64,000 nt of DNA from contig JBFXCS010000001.1 in the NCBI GenBank assembly GCA_050181915.1, forward strand, positions 372,001-436,000. The letters are read 5' to 3'. The notes under the pieces were generated by a model. The model was given only the letters and a program-made list of their open reading frames with translations, had not been told where the DNA came from and searched no databases. Shown piece after piece: positions 16,841 through 26,400 of this stretch (the first letter of the stretch is position 1; the number at the start of each line of letters is the position of its first letter). The translations under genes were made by a program, and so were the position numbers. The stretch comes from JBFXCS01 sp050181915 (GTDB lineage: Bacteria > Actinomycetota > Thermoleophilia > Miltoncostaeales > Miltoncostaeaceae).

Positions 16841-19030
16841 ATGCCCACCGGCGCAACCGCACCCGGCGCCATCGTCCCGGACACGCCTCCGCTGGGGTCC
16901 GGCAGGGGCGCGGCGTGGCCGGCTCCCCCGCCCCCGCGCCGGCCCCCGGCGCAGATGTGGCGGGCGCCCCTCACCGACCTGCCGGGCGTGGGGCGCACCA
17001 CGGCCGAGCGCGCGCGGGCGCTGGCGATACGGGATGTCGGCGGCCTGCTGAGCCATCTGCCGGCGCGCTACGAGGCCTACGACCAGGGGGCGCGCACCGT
17101 GGCCCGGCTGGTGGCGGGGGAGGAGGCGACGGTGCGCGTGGTGCTCGACGCGATCGCGGTGCAGCGCACGCGGCGGCGCAGCCTGCGCCTGGTGCGGGCC
17201 CGGGTGCACGACGACAGCGGCCGCATGGCGGCCGTCTGGTTCAACCAGGAGCACCTGGCCCGGATCCTCCAGCCCGGCGACACCCTGCTGCTGCGCGGGC
17301 GGATGGGCGGCGACGGGCGGCGGGAGATGGCAGTGCGCAGCCACGAGGTGCTCGACGGCCGCGGCTCGGAGGGCCTGCACACCCAGGGCCTCGTGCCCGT
17401 GTACCCGGCCACCGAGCAGCTGCCCGTGCGGCGCATCCGGGAGCTCGTCGACCTGGCCAGGCCCCTCGCGCGCGCGGCGCCGGAGCGGCTTCCGGCGGCG
17501 GTGCGCCAGCGGCTGCGGATCGGGGGGATCGCCGACGCGCTCGTGGCGGTGCACTTCCCGCGCTCCCGCGCCGAGGCGTGGCAGGGGCGCCGGCGCCTGG
17601 TGCTGGAGGAGCTGATCGTGCTCCAGCTGGGCCTTCTGGCCGTGCGCCGCCACGAGGAGAGCGCGCGCGCCGCCCCGGCGCTGCGCGCCACCGGCGAGCT
17701 GTCGGCGCCGCTGCTGGAGGCCCTGCCCTTCCGGCTCACCCCCGAGCAGCGCGCCTCGGCCGCCGAGATCGCCCGCGACCTGGCGCGGACGCGCCCCATG
17801 CGCCGCCTGCTGCAGGGGGAGGTCGGCTCGGGCAAGACGCTCGTCGCCGTCCTGGCCGTCTGCCAGGCCGTGGAGGCCGGCCACCAGGCGGCGCTGCTCG
17901 TGCCCACCGAGACCCTGGCCGAGCAGCATCTGCGCACCCTCGACGAGCTCCTGGCGCCGGCCGGCATCGCCCCGCTGCTGCTGACCGGCCGGGTGCCGCG
18001 CGCCGAGCGCGAGCGGCGCCTGATGGCGCTCTCCACCGGGACGGCCCCGGTGGCCGTGGGCACCCAGGCGCTCCTGTCGGAGGGCGTCGACTTCGCGCGG
18101 CTGGGCCTCGTGGTGGTCGACGAGCAGCACCGCTTCGGCGTGGAGCAGCGCCAGGCCCTCTCGGAGCGGGCCCGGGGAGCCGCGGGCGCCGCCCACCTGC
18201 TCTACATGACGGCGACCCCGATCCCGCGCACGCTCGCGCTCACCGCCTACGGCGACCTGCGCGTCTCGACCATCCGGGGGCGTCCGCCCGGCCGCTCGCC
18301 GGTGGAGACCCGCTGGGTGCGCGAGCAGGACCGCGAGTCGGCCTACGACCTGCTGCGGGCCCAGCTGCGGGCCGGCCGCCAGGCGTACGTGATCTGCCCC
18401 CTCGTGGAGGAGGGCGCCGCCGCCGAGGCGCGCGCGGCGGTCACCGAGGCCGAGCGGCTGCGCGCCGGCCCGCTCGCCGCCTTCGGAGTCGGGCTCGCCC
18501 ACGGGGCCCAGAAGACCGAGGAGAAGCGGGCCGCGATGGCCGACTTCGCGCAGGGCCGCACCGACGTGCTGGTCGCGACCACCGTGGTGGAGGTGGGCAT
18601 CGACGTGCCCAACGCCACCGTCATCCTCATCGAGGGGGCCGATCGCTTCGGCCTGGCCCAGCTGCACCAGCTGCGCGGCCGGGTGGGGCGCGGCGAGCAC
18701 CCGGGCCTGTGCCTGCTGTTCGGCGAGCCCCCCACCGACGAGGGCGCACGACGGCTGGAGGCGCTGACCCAGACCTCGGACGGCTTCCGCCTGGCCGAGC
18801 TCGACCTCGAGATCCGGGGGGAGGGGAGCATCCTCGGCCTGCGCCAGGCCGGGGCGACCGACCTGCGCTTCGCCCGCCTCGGCCGCGACCGCCGCGAGCT
18901 GGCCGAGGCGCGCCACGTCGCCAAGCGCACTCTCGCCCGGGACCCAGGGCTCACGCGCCCCGAACACGGCCCGCTGCGCGCCGCGGTGCTCGCCCGCTTC
19001 GAGGCCCTCCCCAGACTGCTCGACGCGTAG
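16841..19030 (+). CDS. recG: ATP-dependent DNA helicase RecG
   Basis: RecG remodels stalled replication forks and branched DNA. The 729-residue protein has an N-terminal wedge domain with helix-hairpin-helix-like LPGVGRTTAERARAL near 49-63 and an OB fold near 85-165, then superfamily-2 helicase lobes: P-loop GEVGSGKT near 327, DEQHRFG near 426, TATPIPRTL near 454 and the C-terminal QLRGRVGRG near 610. ATG 16841 is chosen from the adjacent TATGCT hexamer; the first ~40 residues are proline-rich and poorly ordered. rsmD follows 13 bases later. Confidence 0.95.
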   Translation: MPTGATAPGAIVPDTPPLGSGRGAAWPAPPPPRRPPAQMWRAPLTDLPGVGRTTAERARALAIRDVGGLLSHLPARYEAYDQGARTVARLVAGEEATVRVVLDAIAVQRTRRRSLRLVRARVHDDSGRMAAVWFNQEHLARILQPGDTLLLRGRMGGDGRREMAVRSHEVLDGRGSEGLHTQGLVPVYPATEQLPVRRIRELVDLARPLARAAPERLPAAVRQRLRIGGIADALVAVHFPRSRAEAWQGRRRLVLEELIVLQLGLLAVRRHEESARAAPALRATGELSAPLLEALPFRLTPEQRASAAEIARDLARTRPMRRLLQGEVGSGKTLVAVLAVCQAVEAGHQAALLVPTETLAEQHLRTLDELLAPAGIAPLLLTGRVPRAERERRLMALSTGTAPVAVGTQALLSEGVDFARLGLVVVDEQHRFGVEQRQALSERARGAAGAAHLLYMTATPIPRTLALTAYGDLRVSTIRGRPPGRSPVETRWVREQDRESAYDLLRAQLRAGRQAYVICPLVEEGAAAEARAAVTEAERLRAGPLAAFGVGLAHGAQKTEEKRAAMADFAQGRTDVLVATTVVEVGIDVPNATVILIEGADRFGLAQLHQLRGRVGRGEHPGLCLLFGEPPTDEGARRLEALTQTSDGFRLAELDLEIRGEGSILGLRQAGATDLRFARLGRDRRELAEARHVAKRTLARDPGLTRPEHGPLRAAVLARFEALPRLLDA

Positions 19031-19043
19031 TGGCGCGGCGGCC

Positions 19044-19601
19044 GTGAGGATCGTCGCCGGCACCCATCGGGGCAGGCGCATCGCCGCCCCGCCCGGGCGC
19101 GCCACCCGCCCCACCTCGGACCGCGTCCGCGAGGCGCTCTTCTCCATCCTCGGGCCGCTCGACGGGGTCGAGGTCATCGACCTCTTCGCCGGCTCCGGCG
19201 CGCTCGGCCTGGAGGCGCTCTCGCGCGGGGCCGCCGGCGCCGTGCTGGTGGAGCGGGCGCCGCGCGCGGTGGCCTGCATCCGCCGCAACGCCACCGCCCT
19301 CGGCATGGAGGACGACGTCCGTATCGTGGGGCGAGACTGGCGCGCCGCCCTCGCCGCCGAACGCGCCGCGGGCCGGCGCTTCGGCTTGTGCCTCTGTGAC
19401 CCGCCTTATAGCCTCCTCCCTCGCATCGTGGCCGGGCTCGGAGCGGCGCTCGCCCCCGTGATGGCGACCGGGGGGACCGTGGTGATCGAGCACCCGTCCG
19501 CGGCGCCCCGGCCGGAGCCCGGTGGACTGGAGATCGCCTCGCGAATCGAACGGACCTACGGCGATACCGCCGTCAGCGTGTTGCGCCTGGAGGGTGGATG
19601 A
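19044..19601 (+). CDS. rsmD: 16S rRNA guanine-N2 methyltransferase RsmD
   Basis: RsmD methylates G966 of 16S rRNA. At 185 residues it shows the N-terminal RIVAGTHRGRRI typical of the family, the SAM site DLFAGSGALGLEALSRGA near 47-64 and the catalytic DPPYS near 119. GTG 19044 gives the family start. The stop overlaps coaD as ATGA; rsmD-coaD is a widely conserved pair. Confidence 0.94.
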   Translation: MRIVAGTHRGRRIAAPPGRATRPTSDRVREALFSILGPLDGVEVIDLFAGSGALGLEALSRGAAGAVLVERAPRAVACIRRNATALGMEDDVRIVGRDWRAALAAERAAGRRFGLCLCDPPYSLLPRIVAGLGAALAPVMATGGTVVIEHPSAAPRPEPGGLEIASRIERTYGDTAVSVLRLEGG

Positions 19602-20113
19602 GCCGCCGCGATCACCGCATCGCCGTGTGCCCCGGCACCTACGATCCGGTCACCAACGGCCACGTCGACGTCATCGCCCGCGCCTCGCGCCTGTTCGACG
19701 AGGTGGTGGTGTCGGTGACCACCGGATCGCTGAAGAAGCGGCCGCTGTTCGACGCCGACGAGCGGATCGCGCTCGTCGAGCGCAGCGTCGGCCATCTGGC
19801 CAACGTCAGCGTGCAGGGCTTCAACAGCCTCGTCACCGAGCATGCCCACGAGGTGGGCGCGACGGTGCTCGTGAAGGGCTTGCGCGCCATCTCCGACTTC
19901 GACTACGAGTTTCAGATGGCGCAGCTGAACAGGCATTTGGCATCCGACATAGAAACGGTGTACCTGCCTGCGTCTCCGCAGTACAGCTTCGTCAGCTCGA
20001 GCGGGGTCCGTGAGGTGGCGGCGTGGGGCGGCTCGGTCGACGACTGGGTCCCGGTGCACGTCGCGCAGGCGCTTCGCGCGCGGCAACATCGGAGTGCTGG
20101 CTCGGTCACCTGA
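19598..20113 (+). CDS. coaD: Phosphopantetheine adenylyltransferase
   Basis: CoaD makes dephospho-CoA from 4'-phosphopantetheine and ATP, the penultimate step of CoA synthesis. The 171-residue protein has the nucleotidyltransferase TxGH motif in YDPVTNGHVDV near residues 14-24 and the ATP-binding FVSSSGVREVA near 130-140. It overlaps rsmD by 4 bases. The base composition near 19,910-19,970 is lower in GC than around it, with no effect on the reading frame. Confidence 0.95.
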   Translation: MSRRDHRIAVCPGTYDPVTNGHVDVIARASRLFDEVVVSVTTGSLKKRPLFDADERIALVERSVGHLANVSVQGFNSLVTEHAHEVGATVLVKGLRAISDFDYEFQMAQLNRHLASDIETVYLPASPQYSFVSSSGVREVAAWGGSVDDWVPVHVAQALRARQHRSAGSVT

Positions 20114-20123
20114 GGAGGGTGCG

Positions 20124-20612
20124 TTGGACGTCTTGGAGCTCATCGACAAGCTGGACGATTTGATTCACAACGCGCGCGCGGTGCCGCTGACCGACCAGGT
20201 CCGGATCGACCGCGAGGCGATCTACGAGCTGCTCGACCAGATGCGCTCGACCATCCCCGAGGAGGTCAAGCAGGCGCGCTGGATCGTCAAGGAGCGGCAG
20301 GAGATGCTGGCCGAGGCCAAGCGCGAGGCGGAGCGCATCGTGGGCGACGCCCGCGAGAAGGCGGCGCAGGAGGCCTCCGAGCAGGAGGTCGTGAAGCGCG
20401 CCGAGCGCGAGGCGGCCGACATCCTCGAGGAGGCCCGCCAGCGCGAGCGCGAGGTGCGCCTGGGCGCCGAGGACTACGCCGACGAGGTGCTCGGCACGCT
20501 CGAGGTGAACCTGGGCAAGTTCCTGCAGGCCGTGCAGCGCGGCCGCGAGCGGCTCCAGGGCCGCAGCGAGGACGAGGGCGAGGCGCCGCTCCCCGCCGAC
20601 GCGGAGTACTGA
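20124..20612 (+). CDS. Coiled-coil protein, DivIVA / ATP-synthase-b-like
   Basis: A 162-residue charged protein with no signal or membrane segment. From about residue 45 to 125 it is one long Glu/Arg/Lys/Ala-rich coiled coil that resembles the stalk of F0 subunit b or a DivIVA tail. Proteins of this type are commonly encoded after coaD in actinobacteria, and the function is not established. TTG 20124 is the start because AGGAGG at 20113-20118 overlaps the coaD stop and sits 5 bases before it; the protein then begins LDVLELIDKLDDLI. DUF177 follows after 3 bases. A role in cell-envelope or division scaffolding is inference. Confidence 0.6.
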   Translation: MDVLELIDKLDDLIHNARAVPLTDQVRIDREAIYELLDQMRSTIPEEVKQARWIVKERQEMLAEAKREAERIVGDAREKAAQEASEQEVVKRAEREAADILEEARQREREVRLGAEDYADEVLGTLEVNLGKFLQAVQRGRERLQGRSEDEGEAPLPADAEY

Positions 20613-20615
20613 CCG

Positions 20616-21143
20616 ATGGCGGAGGCGGTCGCCACGATCGACCTCCGCACGCTCGACCTCCCCGCGGGCGGGGCGGTCGAGCTCACCCCGCGGGTGCCCC
20701 CGATCGAGCTGCGGCTCGGGGGGCAGGACTATCGCGTGGAGCCCGATGCGCCGCAGGTGGACCTGCGGGTGGTGCGGTCCCTGTCGGGGCTGCACCTCGA
20801 CCTGCGCGCGGACGTCGTGCTGGTTGGGCCCTGCTGGCGCTGCCTGGAGGAGGCCCGCATCCCCCTTCACGTCCGCAGCTCGGAGTTCCAGGAGGACGGC
20901 CGCGCGGGCGGCGACGACTTCGACGACGACCTCGACTCGGCGTACGTCGACGCCGACGAGGTGCTCGACGTCGCCCAGTGGAGCCGCGACGCCGTCGCCG
21001 AGTCGGTGCCGGCCACCGTCCTGTGCCGGGACGACTGCCCGGGGCTCCCGACCCGCTACGGGGAGCGGGACGAGGGCGAGGCGGTGGACCCCCGCTGGGA
21101 CGCCCTGCGTGAGGTCTCCGAGCGCCTCCGCGGCGAGGGCTGA
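20616..21143 (+). CDS. yceD: DUF177 / YceD family protein
   Basis: A 175-residue protein of the DUF177 (YceD) family, which is linked to 23S rRNA accumulation and nearly always sits before rpmF, as here. The family's cysteine pairs are visible: CWRCLEE near 72-78 and LCRDDCPGL near 139-147, which probably bind zinc. The acidic stretch GDDFDDDLDSAYVDADEVLD lies between them. The gene is 70 bases upstream of rpmF and has its own ATG 3 bases after the coiled-coil gene. Confidence 0.85.
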   Translation: MAEAVATIDLRTLDLPAGGAVELTPRVPPIELRLGGQDYRVEPDAPQVDLRVVRSLSGLHLDLRADVVLVGPCWRCLEEARIPLHVRSSEFQEDGRAGGDDFDDDLDSAYVDADEVLDVAQWSRDAVAESVPATVLCRDDCPGLPTRYGERDEGEAVDPRWDALREVSERLRGEG

Positions 21144-21173
21144 GCGTCCCCTTCCGCTCGCCGCCGCGGCTGC

Positions 21174-21179
21174 TACCCT
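21174..21179 (+). promoter_or_regulatory. -10-like hexamer TACCCT for rpmF
   Basis: TACCCT in the context gcTACCCT lies 34 bases upstream of the rpmF start and could give the ribosomal protein and lipid genes a separate transcript. Confidence 0.4.
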
Positions 21180-21213
21180 TCCGCGAGCCCCCCGACCGGT
21201 GGAGTAGATCGAC

Positions 21214-21393
21214 GTGGCCGTCCCGAAGCGAAAGACCTCCAAGCAGCGCCGCGACACGCGGCGCGCGACGCACGCCATCGGGCCCGCCCGGCTCGGCCGC
21301 TGCCCGCGCTGCAGCAGCCCGGTGCGGACGCACCACGTGTGCGGCGTGTGCGGGTACTACCGGGGCCGGCCGGTCGTCGAGATCCGGGACTAG
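21214..21393 (+). CDS. rpmF: 50S ribosomal protein L32
   Basis: A 59-residue protein, easy to miss because it is short. It begins VAVPKRKTSKQRRDTRRATH, the conserved start of L32, and has two cysteine pairs, CPRC near 33-36 and CGVCG near 46-50, that form a zinc site, then ends YYRGRPVVEIRD. GTG 21214 follows a GGTGGAG about 10 bases upstream. Neighbours are DUF177 and plsX, the common yceD-rpmF-plsX order. Confidence 0.95.
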   Translation: MAVPKRKTSKQRRDTRRATHAIGPARLGRCPRCSSPVRTHHVCGVCGYYRGRPVVEIRD

Positions 21394-21431
21394 CCTCGAC
21401 GGGCACTGGGGATCCGGCGGCCGCCTCGGCG

Positions 21432-22442
21432 GTGGTCGCCCTGGACGGCATGGGTGGCGACCATGCGCCGGAGGCTCCGGTGCGCGGGGCCCTCGCCGCG
21501 GCCGAGGCCGGCACGCGGGTCCTGCTGGTGGGGCGCGAGGACGACCTCCGCTCCGAGCTGCGACGCGCCGGCGGCGACGACCATCCCGGCATCGAGGTCG
21601 TCCATGCGCCGGACGTCGTCTCGTCGCATGACGACGGCGCCCGCTCCGTGCGGGCCAAGCCCGACGCGTCGGTCTCGCTGACCTGCCGCCTGGTGGGGGA
21701 GGGGCGCGCGGGGGCGGCCGTCTCGGCCGGGAACACCGGCGCCATGCTGGCCGCCGCCACGCTCTACATGCGCCGCGTGCCCGGCATCCTGCGTCCCGCG
21801 ATCGCGATCGTGGCGCCGGGGGCGGGCGGCAAGCCGGTCGTCCTGCTCGACGCCGGCGCCAGCGCCGACGCCCGGGCCGAGCACTTCCCGCAGCTCGCCA
21901 TGATGGGCCGCCTCTTCGCCGCCGACGTGCTGGGCTTCGACCAGCCGCGGGTGGGCCTGCTCTCCATCGGAGAGGAGGAGGGCAAGGGCAGCGAGCTCGT
22001 CCAGTCGGCCCACGCCCTGCTGCGCGGCAGCCCCGGTTTCATCGGCAACGTCGAGGGCCGCGACATCTCGCGCGGCGTCGTCGACGTCGTCGTCACCGAC
22101 GGCTTCACCGGGAACGTCGTGCTCAAGACCATGGAGGGCTTCGCCGGCTTCCTCATGGGCGAGGTGCGCGAGGCCGTGTCGTCGACCCTGGTCGGCCGCA
22201 TCGGCGGCGTCCTGGTGAGGCCCGCCCTGCGGCGCATGCGCGACCGCATCGACCCCGAGACCTACGGCGGCGCCGTCCTGCTGGGCGTCCGGGGGCTCGC
22301 GGTCATCGGTCACGGCAACTCGTCGGGCCGCGGCATATCGAACGCCGTCGGCATGGCCGCGCGCGCCGCCCGGGAGCGACTGGTCGAGCACTTCGCGGCG
22401 GCTCTTGCGCGAGAGGGCGCCGAAAGGTCGCCGGCCGCGTAG
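21432..22442 (+). CDS. plsX: Phosphate acyltransferase PlsX
   Basis: PlsX converts acyl-ACP to acyl-phosphate for phospholipid synthesis. The 336-residue protein shows ALDGMGGDHAPEAPV at the N-terminus, SAGNTGAMLAA near 95-105 and VVTDGFTGNVVLKT near 219-232, all family signatures. GTG 21432 gives the usual start a few residues before the DGMGGDHAP motif. The frame is open further upstream into rpmF, but those codons do not match the family. acpP follows after 100 bases. Confidence 0.94.
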   Translation: MVALDGMGGDHAPEAPVRGALAAAEAGTRVLLVGREDDLRSELRRAGGDDHPGIEVVHAPDVVSSHDDGARSVRAKPDASVSLTCRLVGEGRAGAAVSAGNTGAMLAAATLYMRRVPGILRPAIAIVAPGAGGKPVVLLDAGASADARAEHFPQLAMMGRLFAADVLGFDQPRVGLLSIGEEEGKGSELVQSAHALLRGSPGFIGNVEGRDISRGVVDVVVTDGFTGNVVLKTMEGFAGFLMGEVREAVSSTLVGRIGGVLVRPALRRMRDRIDPETYGGAVLLGVRGLAVIGHGNSSGRGISNAVGMAARAARERLVEHFAAALAREGAERSPAA

Positions 22443-22542
22443 GATCCTGGCGTCCCTCGGTCGCGAGCCCTGCGTCCGAGGCCGTGTGTAGGTTGCCCAG
22501 CCAGGCCGAGCGACGGCTGGCGTGGAATGAGGGGGAGATCTC

Positions 22543-22785
22543 TTGGACCGACAGAAGGCAGTTGATGAGGTCCGCGCCATCCTGGTAGAGCAGCTCGGCG
22601 TCGATCCGGCGGAGGTGACCGAGGAGTCCTCCTTCCAGGAGGATCTCAACGCCGACTCGCTGGACCTGGTCGAGCTCATCATGGAGATGGAGGACCGGTT
22701 CAAGCTCAAGATCCCCGACGAGGAGGCGGAGAAGATCGGGACGGTCGGCCAGGCCGTGGACTACGTCCTGGCGAACGGCGGCTGA
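22543..22785 (+). CDS. acpP: Acyl carrier protein
   Basis: An 80-residue acidic carrier for growing fatty acyl chains. The phosphopantetheine attachment serine is in NADSLDLVEL near residues 37-46; helix IPDEEAEKIGTVGQAVDYV is typical. The start is TTG 22543, preceded by GGGGGAG, an unusual start codon for such a highly expressed protein. It is flanked by plsX and rnc, the common plsX-acpP-rnc-smc order with the fab genes missing from between. Confidence 0.96.
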   Translation: MDRQKAVDEVRAILVEQLGVDPAEVTEESSFQEDLNADSLDLVELIMEMEDRFKLKIPDEEAEKIGTVGQAVDYVLANGG

Positions 22786-22790
22786 CCGTC

Positions 22791-23474
22791 GTGGGCGCCG
22801 AGGAGCCGGGGCTCGCCCGGCTCCTCGCGGCGCTCGGGGCGCCCCGGCGGCGCCAGGTCTTCACCCACAGCTCGTGGGCGCCTCGTCGCGAGGCGTCCTA
22901 CGAGCGGCTCGAGTTCCTCGGTGACAGCGTCCTCCAGGTCGTCGTCTCCGAGGACCTGATGCGGCGCCACCCGGGGGTGGACGAGGGCGATCTCTCGTGG
23001 ATGCGCCAGTCGGTGGTCGCCCGCGACGCCTGTGCCCGCGTCGCGGTCGCCGCCGGCCTGCCGGAGGCCCTCGTCGCCGCGGCCCCCGCGCCGCGCCGCG
23101 AGGCCGCCCGCTCCCTCGCGGAGAGGGCCAGCGTCCGCGCCGCGCTGGTGGAGGCGGTGATCGGGGCGGCCTGGCTCGACCTCGGTCCGGTCGCGACGGC
23201 CCCCGCGGTGCTGGAGGCCTTCGCGCCGATCCTCGACGCCGCGGTGCCGGGCGCGCGCGACCCGAAGACCGCCCTGCAGGAGGAGGCCGCGCGCCGCCGC
23301 CTGGAGGTCTCCTACGAGCTCGCCGACACCCAGGGGCCGCCGGAGCGGCGCACCTTCACCAGCCGCGTGCTGGTCGGCGGCCGGGCGATGGGGCGGGGGG
23401 CGGGAAGCTCGAAGCAGGCCTCCGAGGCCGCCGCCGCCGCCGAGGCCCTCGACGCGCTGCGGGGCGAGGGTTGA
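22791..23474 (+). CDS. rnc: Ribonuclease III
   Basis: RNase III cuts double-stranded RNA, including rRNA precursors. The 227-residue protein has the nuclease signature ERLEFLGDSVLQ near 39-50 and the second acidic site EAVIGAAWLD near 123-132, then a double-stranded RNA-binding domain from about 155 to the end. GTG 22791 lies 5 bases after acpP. The stop overlaps the smc start by one base (TGATG). Confidence 0.95.
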   Translation: MGAEEPGLARLLAALGAPRRRQVFTHSSWAPRREASYERLEFLGDSVLQVVVSEDLMRRHPGVDEGDLSWMRQSVVARDACARVAVAAGLPEALVAAAPAPRREAARSLAERASVRAALVEAVIGAAWLDLGPVATAPAVLEAFAPILDAAVPGARDPKTALQEEAARRRLEVSYELADTQGPPERRTFTSRVLVGGRAMGRGAGSSKQASEAAAAAEALDALRGEG

Positions 23475-26400
23475 TGCTCTCGCGGCTCACCCTGCGCGGG
23501 TTCAAGTCGTTCGCCGAGGGCACGTCGCTGCAGCTCGGCCCCGGTGTCAACGTCATCGTGGGGCCCAACGGCTCCGGCAAGAGCAACCTGGCCGAGGCCG
23601 TGGTGTGGGCGCTGGGCGAGCAGCGCGCCGGCCGCTTGCGCGCCGGCGGGATGGGCGATGTCCTCTACTCCGGCGGCGAGCGCCGCGCGGCGGCGCAGCT
23701 CGCCGAGGTCAGCCTCGTCCTGGCGGGCGAGGAGGCCGACGGCCGGGTGCCCGCCGAGATCGAGGCCACCCGCCGCCTCACCCGCGCGGGGGACTCCGAC
23801 TACCGCCTCAACGGGGCCGGCTGCCGCCTCCTCGACCTGCAGGAAGCCCTCGCGTCGCAGGGCATCGGGCCCGACGCGCTGGCCGTGATCCGCCAGGGCC
23901 AGGTCGAGGCGCTCTGCACCAGCACTCCGGTCGAGCGGCGCGCGATGGTCGATGCGGCCGCCGGCGTGGCCGTCGCGAAGCGGCGTCGCCGGCGCGCCGA
24001 GCAGAAGCTGGCCCGGGTGGGCGAGAAGCTCGATCGGGCCCGCGATCTGGCCGGAGAGGTGCAGGCGCGCGCCCGCGCCCTCGAGCGGCAGGCCCGGGCC
24101 GCCGAGCGCGCCGCCGGCCTCGACGCGCAGATCGAGGCGGCCCGGGCCGCCCTCGGCGCCGCGCGGGCCGTGGCCGCCGCCCGGGCGCACACCCTGGCGC
24201 TGGCCGAGGCGCAGCGCCGCCGCGAGATCGCGGGCCGGGACGCCGCCCGGCTCGACCGGGCGCGCGCCGACCGGGCGGCGGCCTCCGAGGCCCGCGACGC
24301 GGCCGCCGCCGAGGCCTCCGCCGCCGAGGCCGTCTCCACGGGGCTGCGCACCGCGGCCGAGCGCATCGGCGGCCGCGCCGAGCTGGCCGAGGAGCGCCTG
24401 GCCTCGGCCGAGCGCGCGCTCGCCGCCCGCGAGGAGCGCCGCGCCGCCGCCGCCGCGCGGCTGGGCGCCCTGCGCGCGGCGGTGGAGCGGGCCGCCGCCG
24501 AGGTCGCGGCGGCCACCGCCGCGGCGGAGCGGGCCGACGCCGCCGTCCAGGCCGCCGAGGCGGCCGACCTGGAGGCCCGCTCCGGCCATCGCGCGCGGGA
24601 GGACGCCGCCGCCGCGGCCGCGTCCGCCCTCGCGGGCGCCGAGCGCGAGCGCCAGGCGTCCGAGCGCCGGAGCGCCGAGAGCGCCGCGGCGGCCGAGCGG
24701 GCCCGCGCCCGGCTGGCCGAGGTGGCCGGCCTGGGCGGGGACGACGGCGCGCTGGCCCGGGCCGAGCGCCGCGACGAGATCTCCGCCGGCCGCGCCTCGC
24801 GATGGGCGGAGCGCGCCGAGCGGGCCGAGCTGGCGGCGGCCGACGCCTCGGCCGACCGCGCCGCCGCCGAGTCGCGACGGGCCGAGGCGCGCGCCGCCGC
24901 GCGCGCGCTCGCGCCGGACGGGTCGGGGGAGCGCGGCGGCCCCGCCGCGCTCGGCGACGGCCTCGTGGTCGAGCCGGGCGCCGAGCGGGCCGTCGCCGCC
25001 GCCCTCGGGGCGCTGGCCGAGGCCGTGCCCGCCGAATCGGTCGAGGCCGCCCGCGCGGCGCTCGACGCGGGCGCGACGAGCGCCGCCGTCCCCGCCCCCG
25101 ACCGCGAGGCCGTGCCGCCGCCCGCCGGGGGCCGCCCGCTGTGGGATCTCGTGCAGTCGTGCTCCGACGGCGCCCGCCCCCATCTGCGGCGCCTGCTCGC
25201 CGAGGCATGGCTGGTCGAGCGGCTCGATGACGTGCCGCTGGGCGGCCCCGGCGTCGCGGTCACCGCCGACGGCACGGCGCTGCGCACCGCCGACGGCACC
25301 CTCACCCGCTCCGGCGGCGACTGGGCGCGGCGCGCGATGCACGCCCGCGCCGTCGAGGCCGAGCGCGTCGCCGAGGCCGAGGTCGCCCGGGCCGCGGCCG
25401 CCGCGCAGGCCGCCGCCGCCGCCCTCGAGCGCGTCGTGCGCCGCCGCCGGGCGGCCGAGCGCGCCGCCGCCCGCGCCGCGCGGGATCTCGCGACGGCGCG
25501 CGCCGAGGCCGAGCGCCGCGCCGCGCGCGGGGCCCAGGCCGCCGCGGATGCCGAGCGGCTCGGCGCGGAGGCCCTGGAGCGCGCCTCCGAGCGCGAGGCC
25601 GCGGGCCGGGCCGTCGAGGAGGCGCGCGCCGCCGCCGAGGTGGCCGCCGAGGCCGCCGCCGAGGCCCGCGGGAGCGCCGGCGCGGCCGCGGCCGCCTACC
25701 GCGAGGCCGCCACCGCCGGCGCCGACGCCCGCGCTCAGCTCGCGGCGGCACGCGCGGCCGCCGCCGAGGCGGCGGCGCGACTGACCTCCACTGAGGCGGC
25801 GGCTGAGGAGCCCGGCGGCGGCGCGCCGGACCTCTCGATCGCCCGGCGCGCGACCGAGTCGCTGCGCGCGGCCGCGGAGCGGCTCGCCCCGGCGGCCGAG
25901 GCCGCGCGAGGGCGCCTCGCCGAGGCCTCCGCCCGGGTGCGCGACCACGACGGCGAGCTCGCCGGCGCCCACGGCGCGGTGGAGGAGGCCGAGCGGGCCG
26001 CCGGCCTCAGCGGCGCCGCCGCCCACGAGGCCGAGGTGGCCCTGGCGGTCGCCGCCGAGCGCGCCGCCGAGGCCGGACCGGTGCCCCCCGGCGCCGCCGA
26101 GCCCATCGACCCCGACGAGGCCGCGGCGCAGCTCGCCGACCTCGAGCGCCGCCGCGCCGCGGTGGGGGCGGTCAACCCGCTGGCGGCCGCCGAGCGCGAG
26201 GAGCTCGACGACCGCGAGCGGGAGATGGCGGAGCAGATCGACGATCTGGAGTCGGCGTCGGCGACCCTGCGCCGGCACCTGGCCGAGCTCGACGCCGCCG
26301 TGGCCGAGGGGTTCGAGTCGCTGTTCGACTCATTCCGCGATCGCTTCGCCGAGGTCTGCGGGCTGCTCTTCCCCGGCGGCGAGGGCCGGCTGCGCGCCGT

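Noticed and set aside
15572..19306. Very long antisense open frame through recG and the L28 region
   Set aside because: It crosses several real genes on both strands, and its translation contains no domain. Stop codons are rare in this composition.
23312..26278. Nearly 1000-residue open frame antisense to smc
   Set aside because: smc is intact on the + strand with all ATPase motifs; the antisense product is Gly/Ala/Leu repeats with no recognisable domain.
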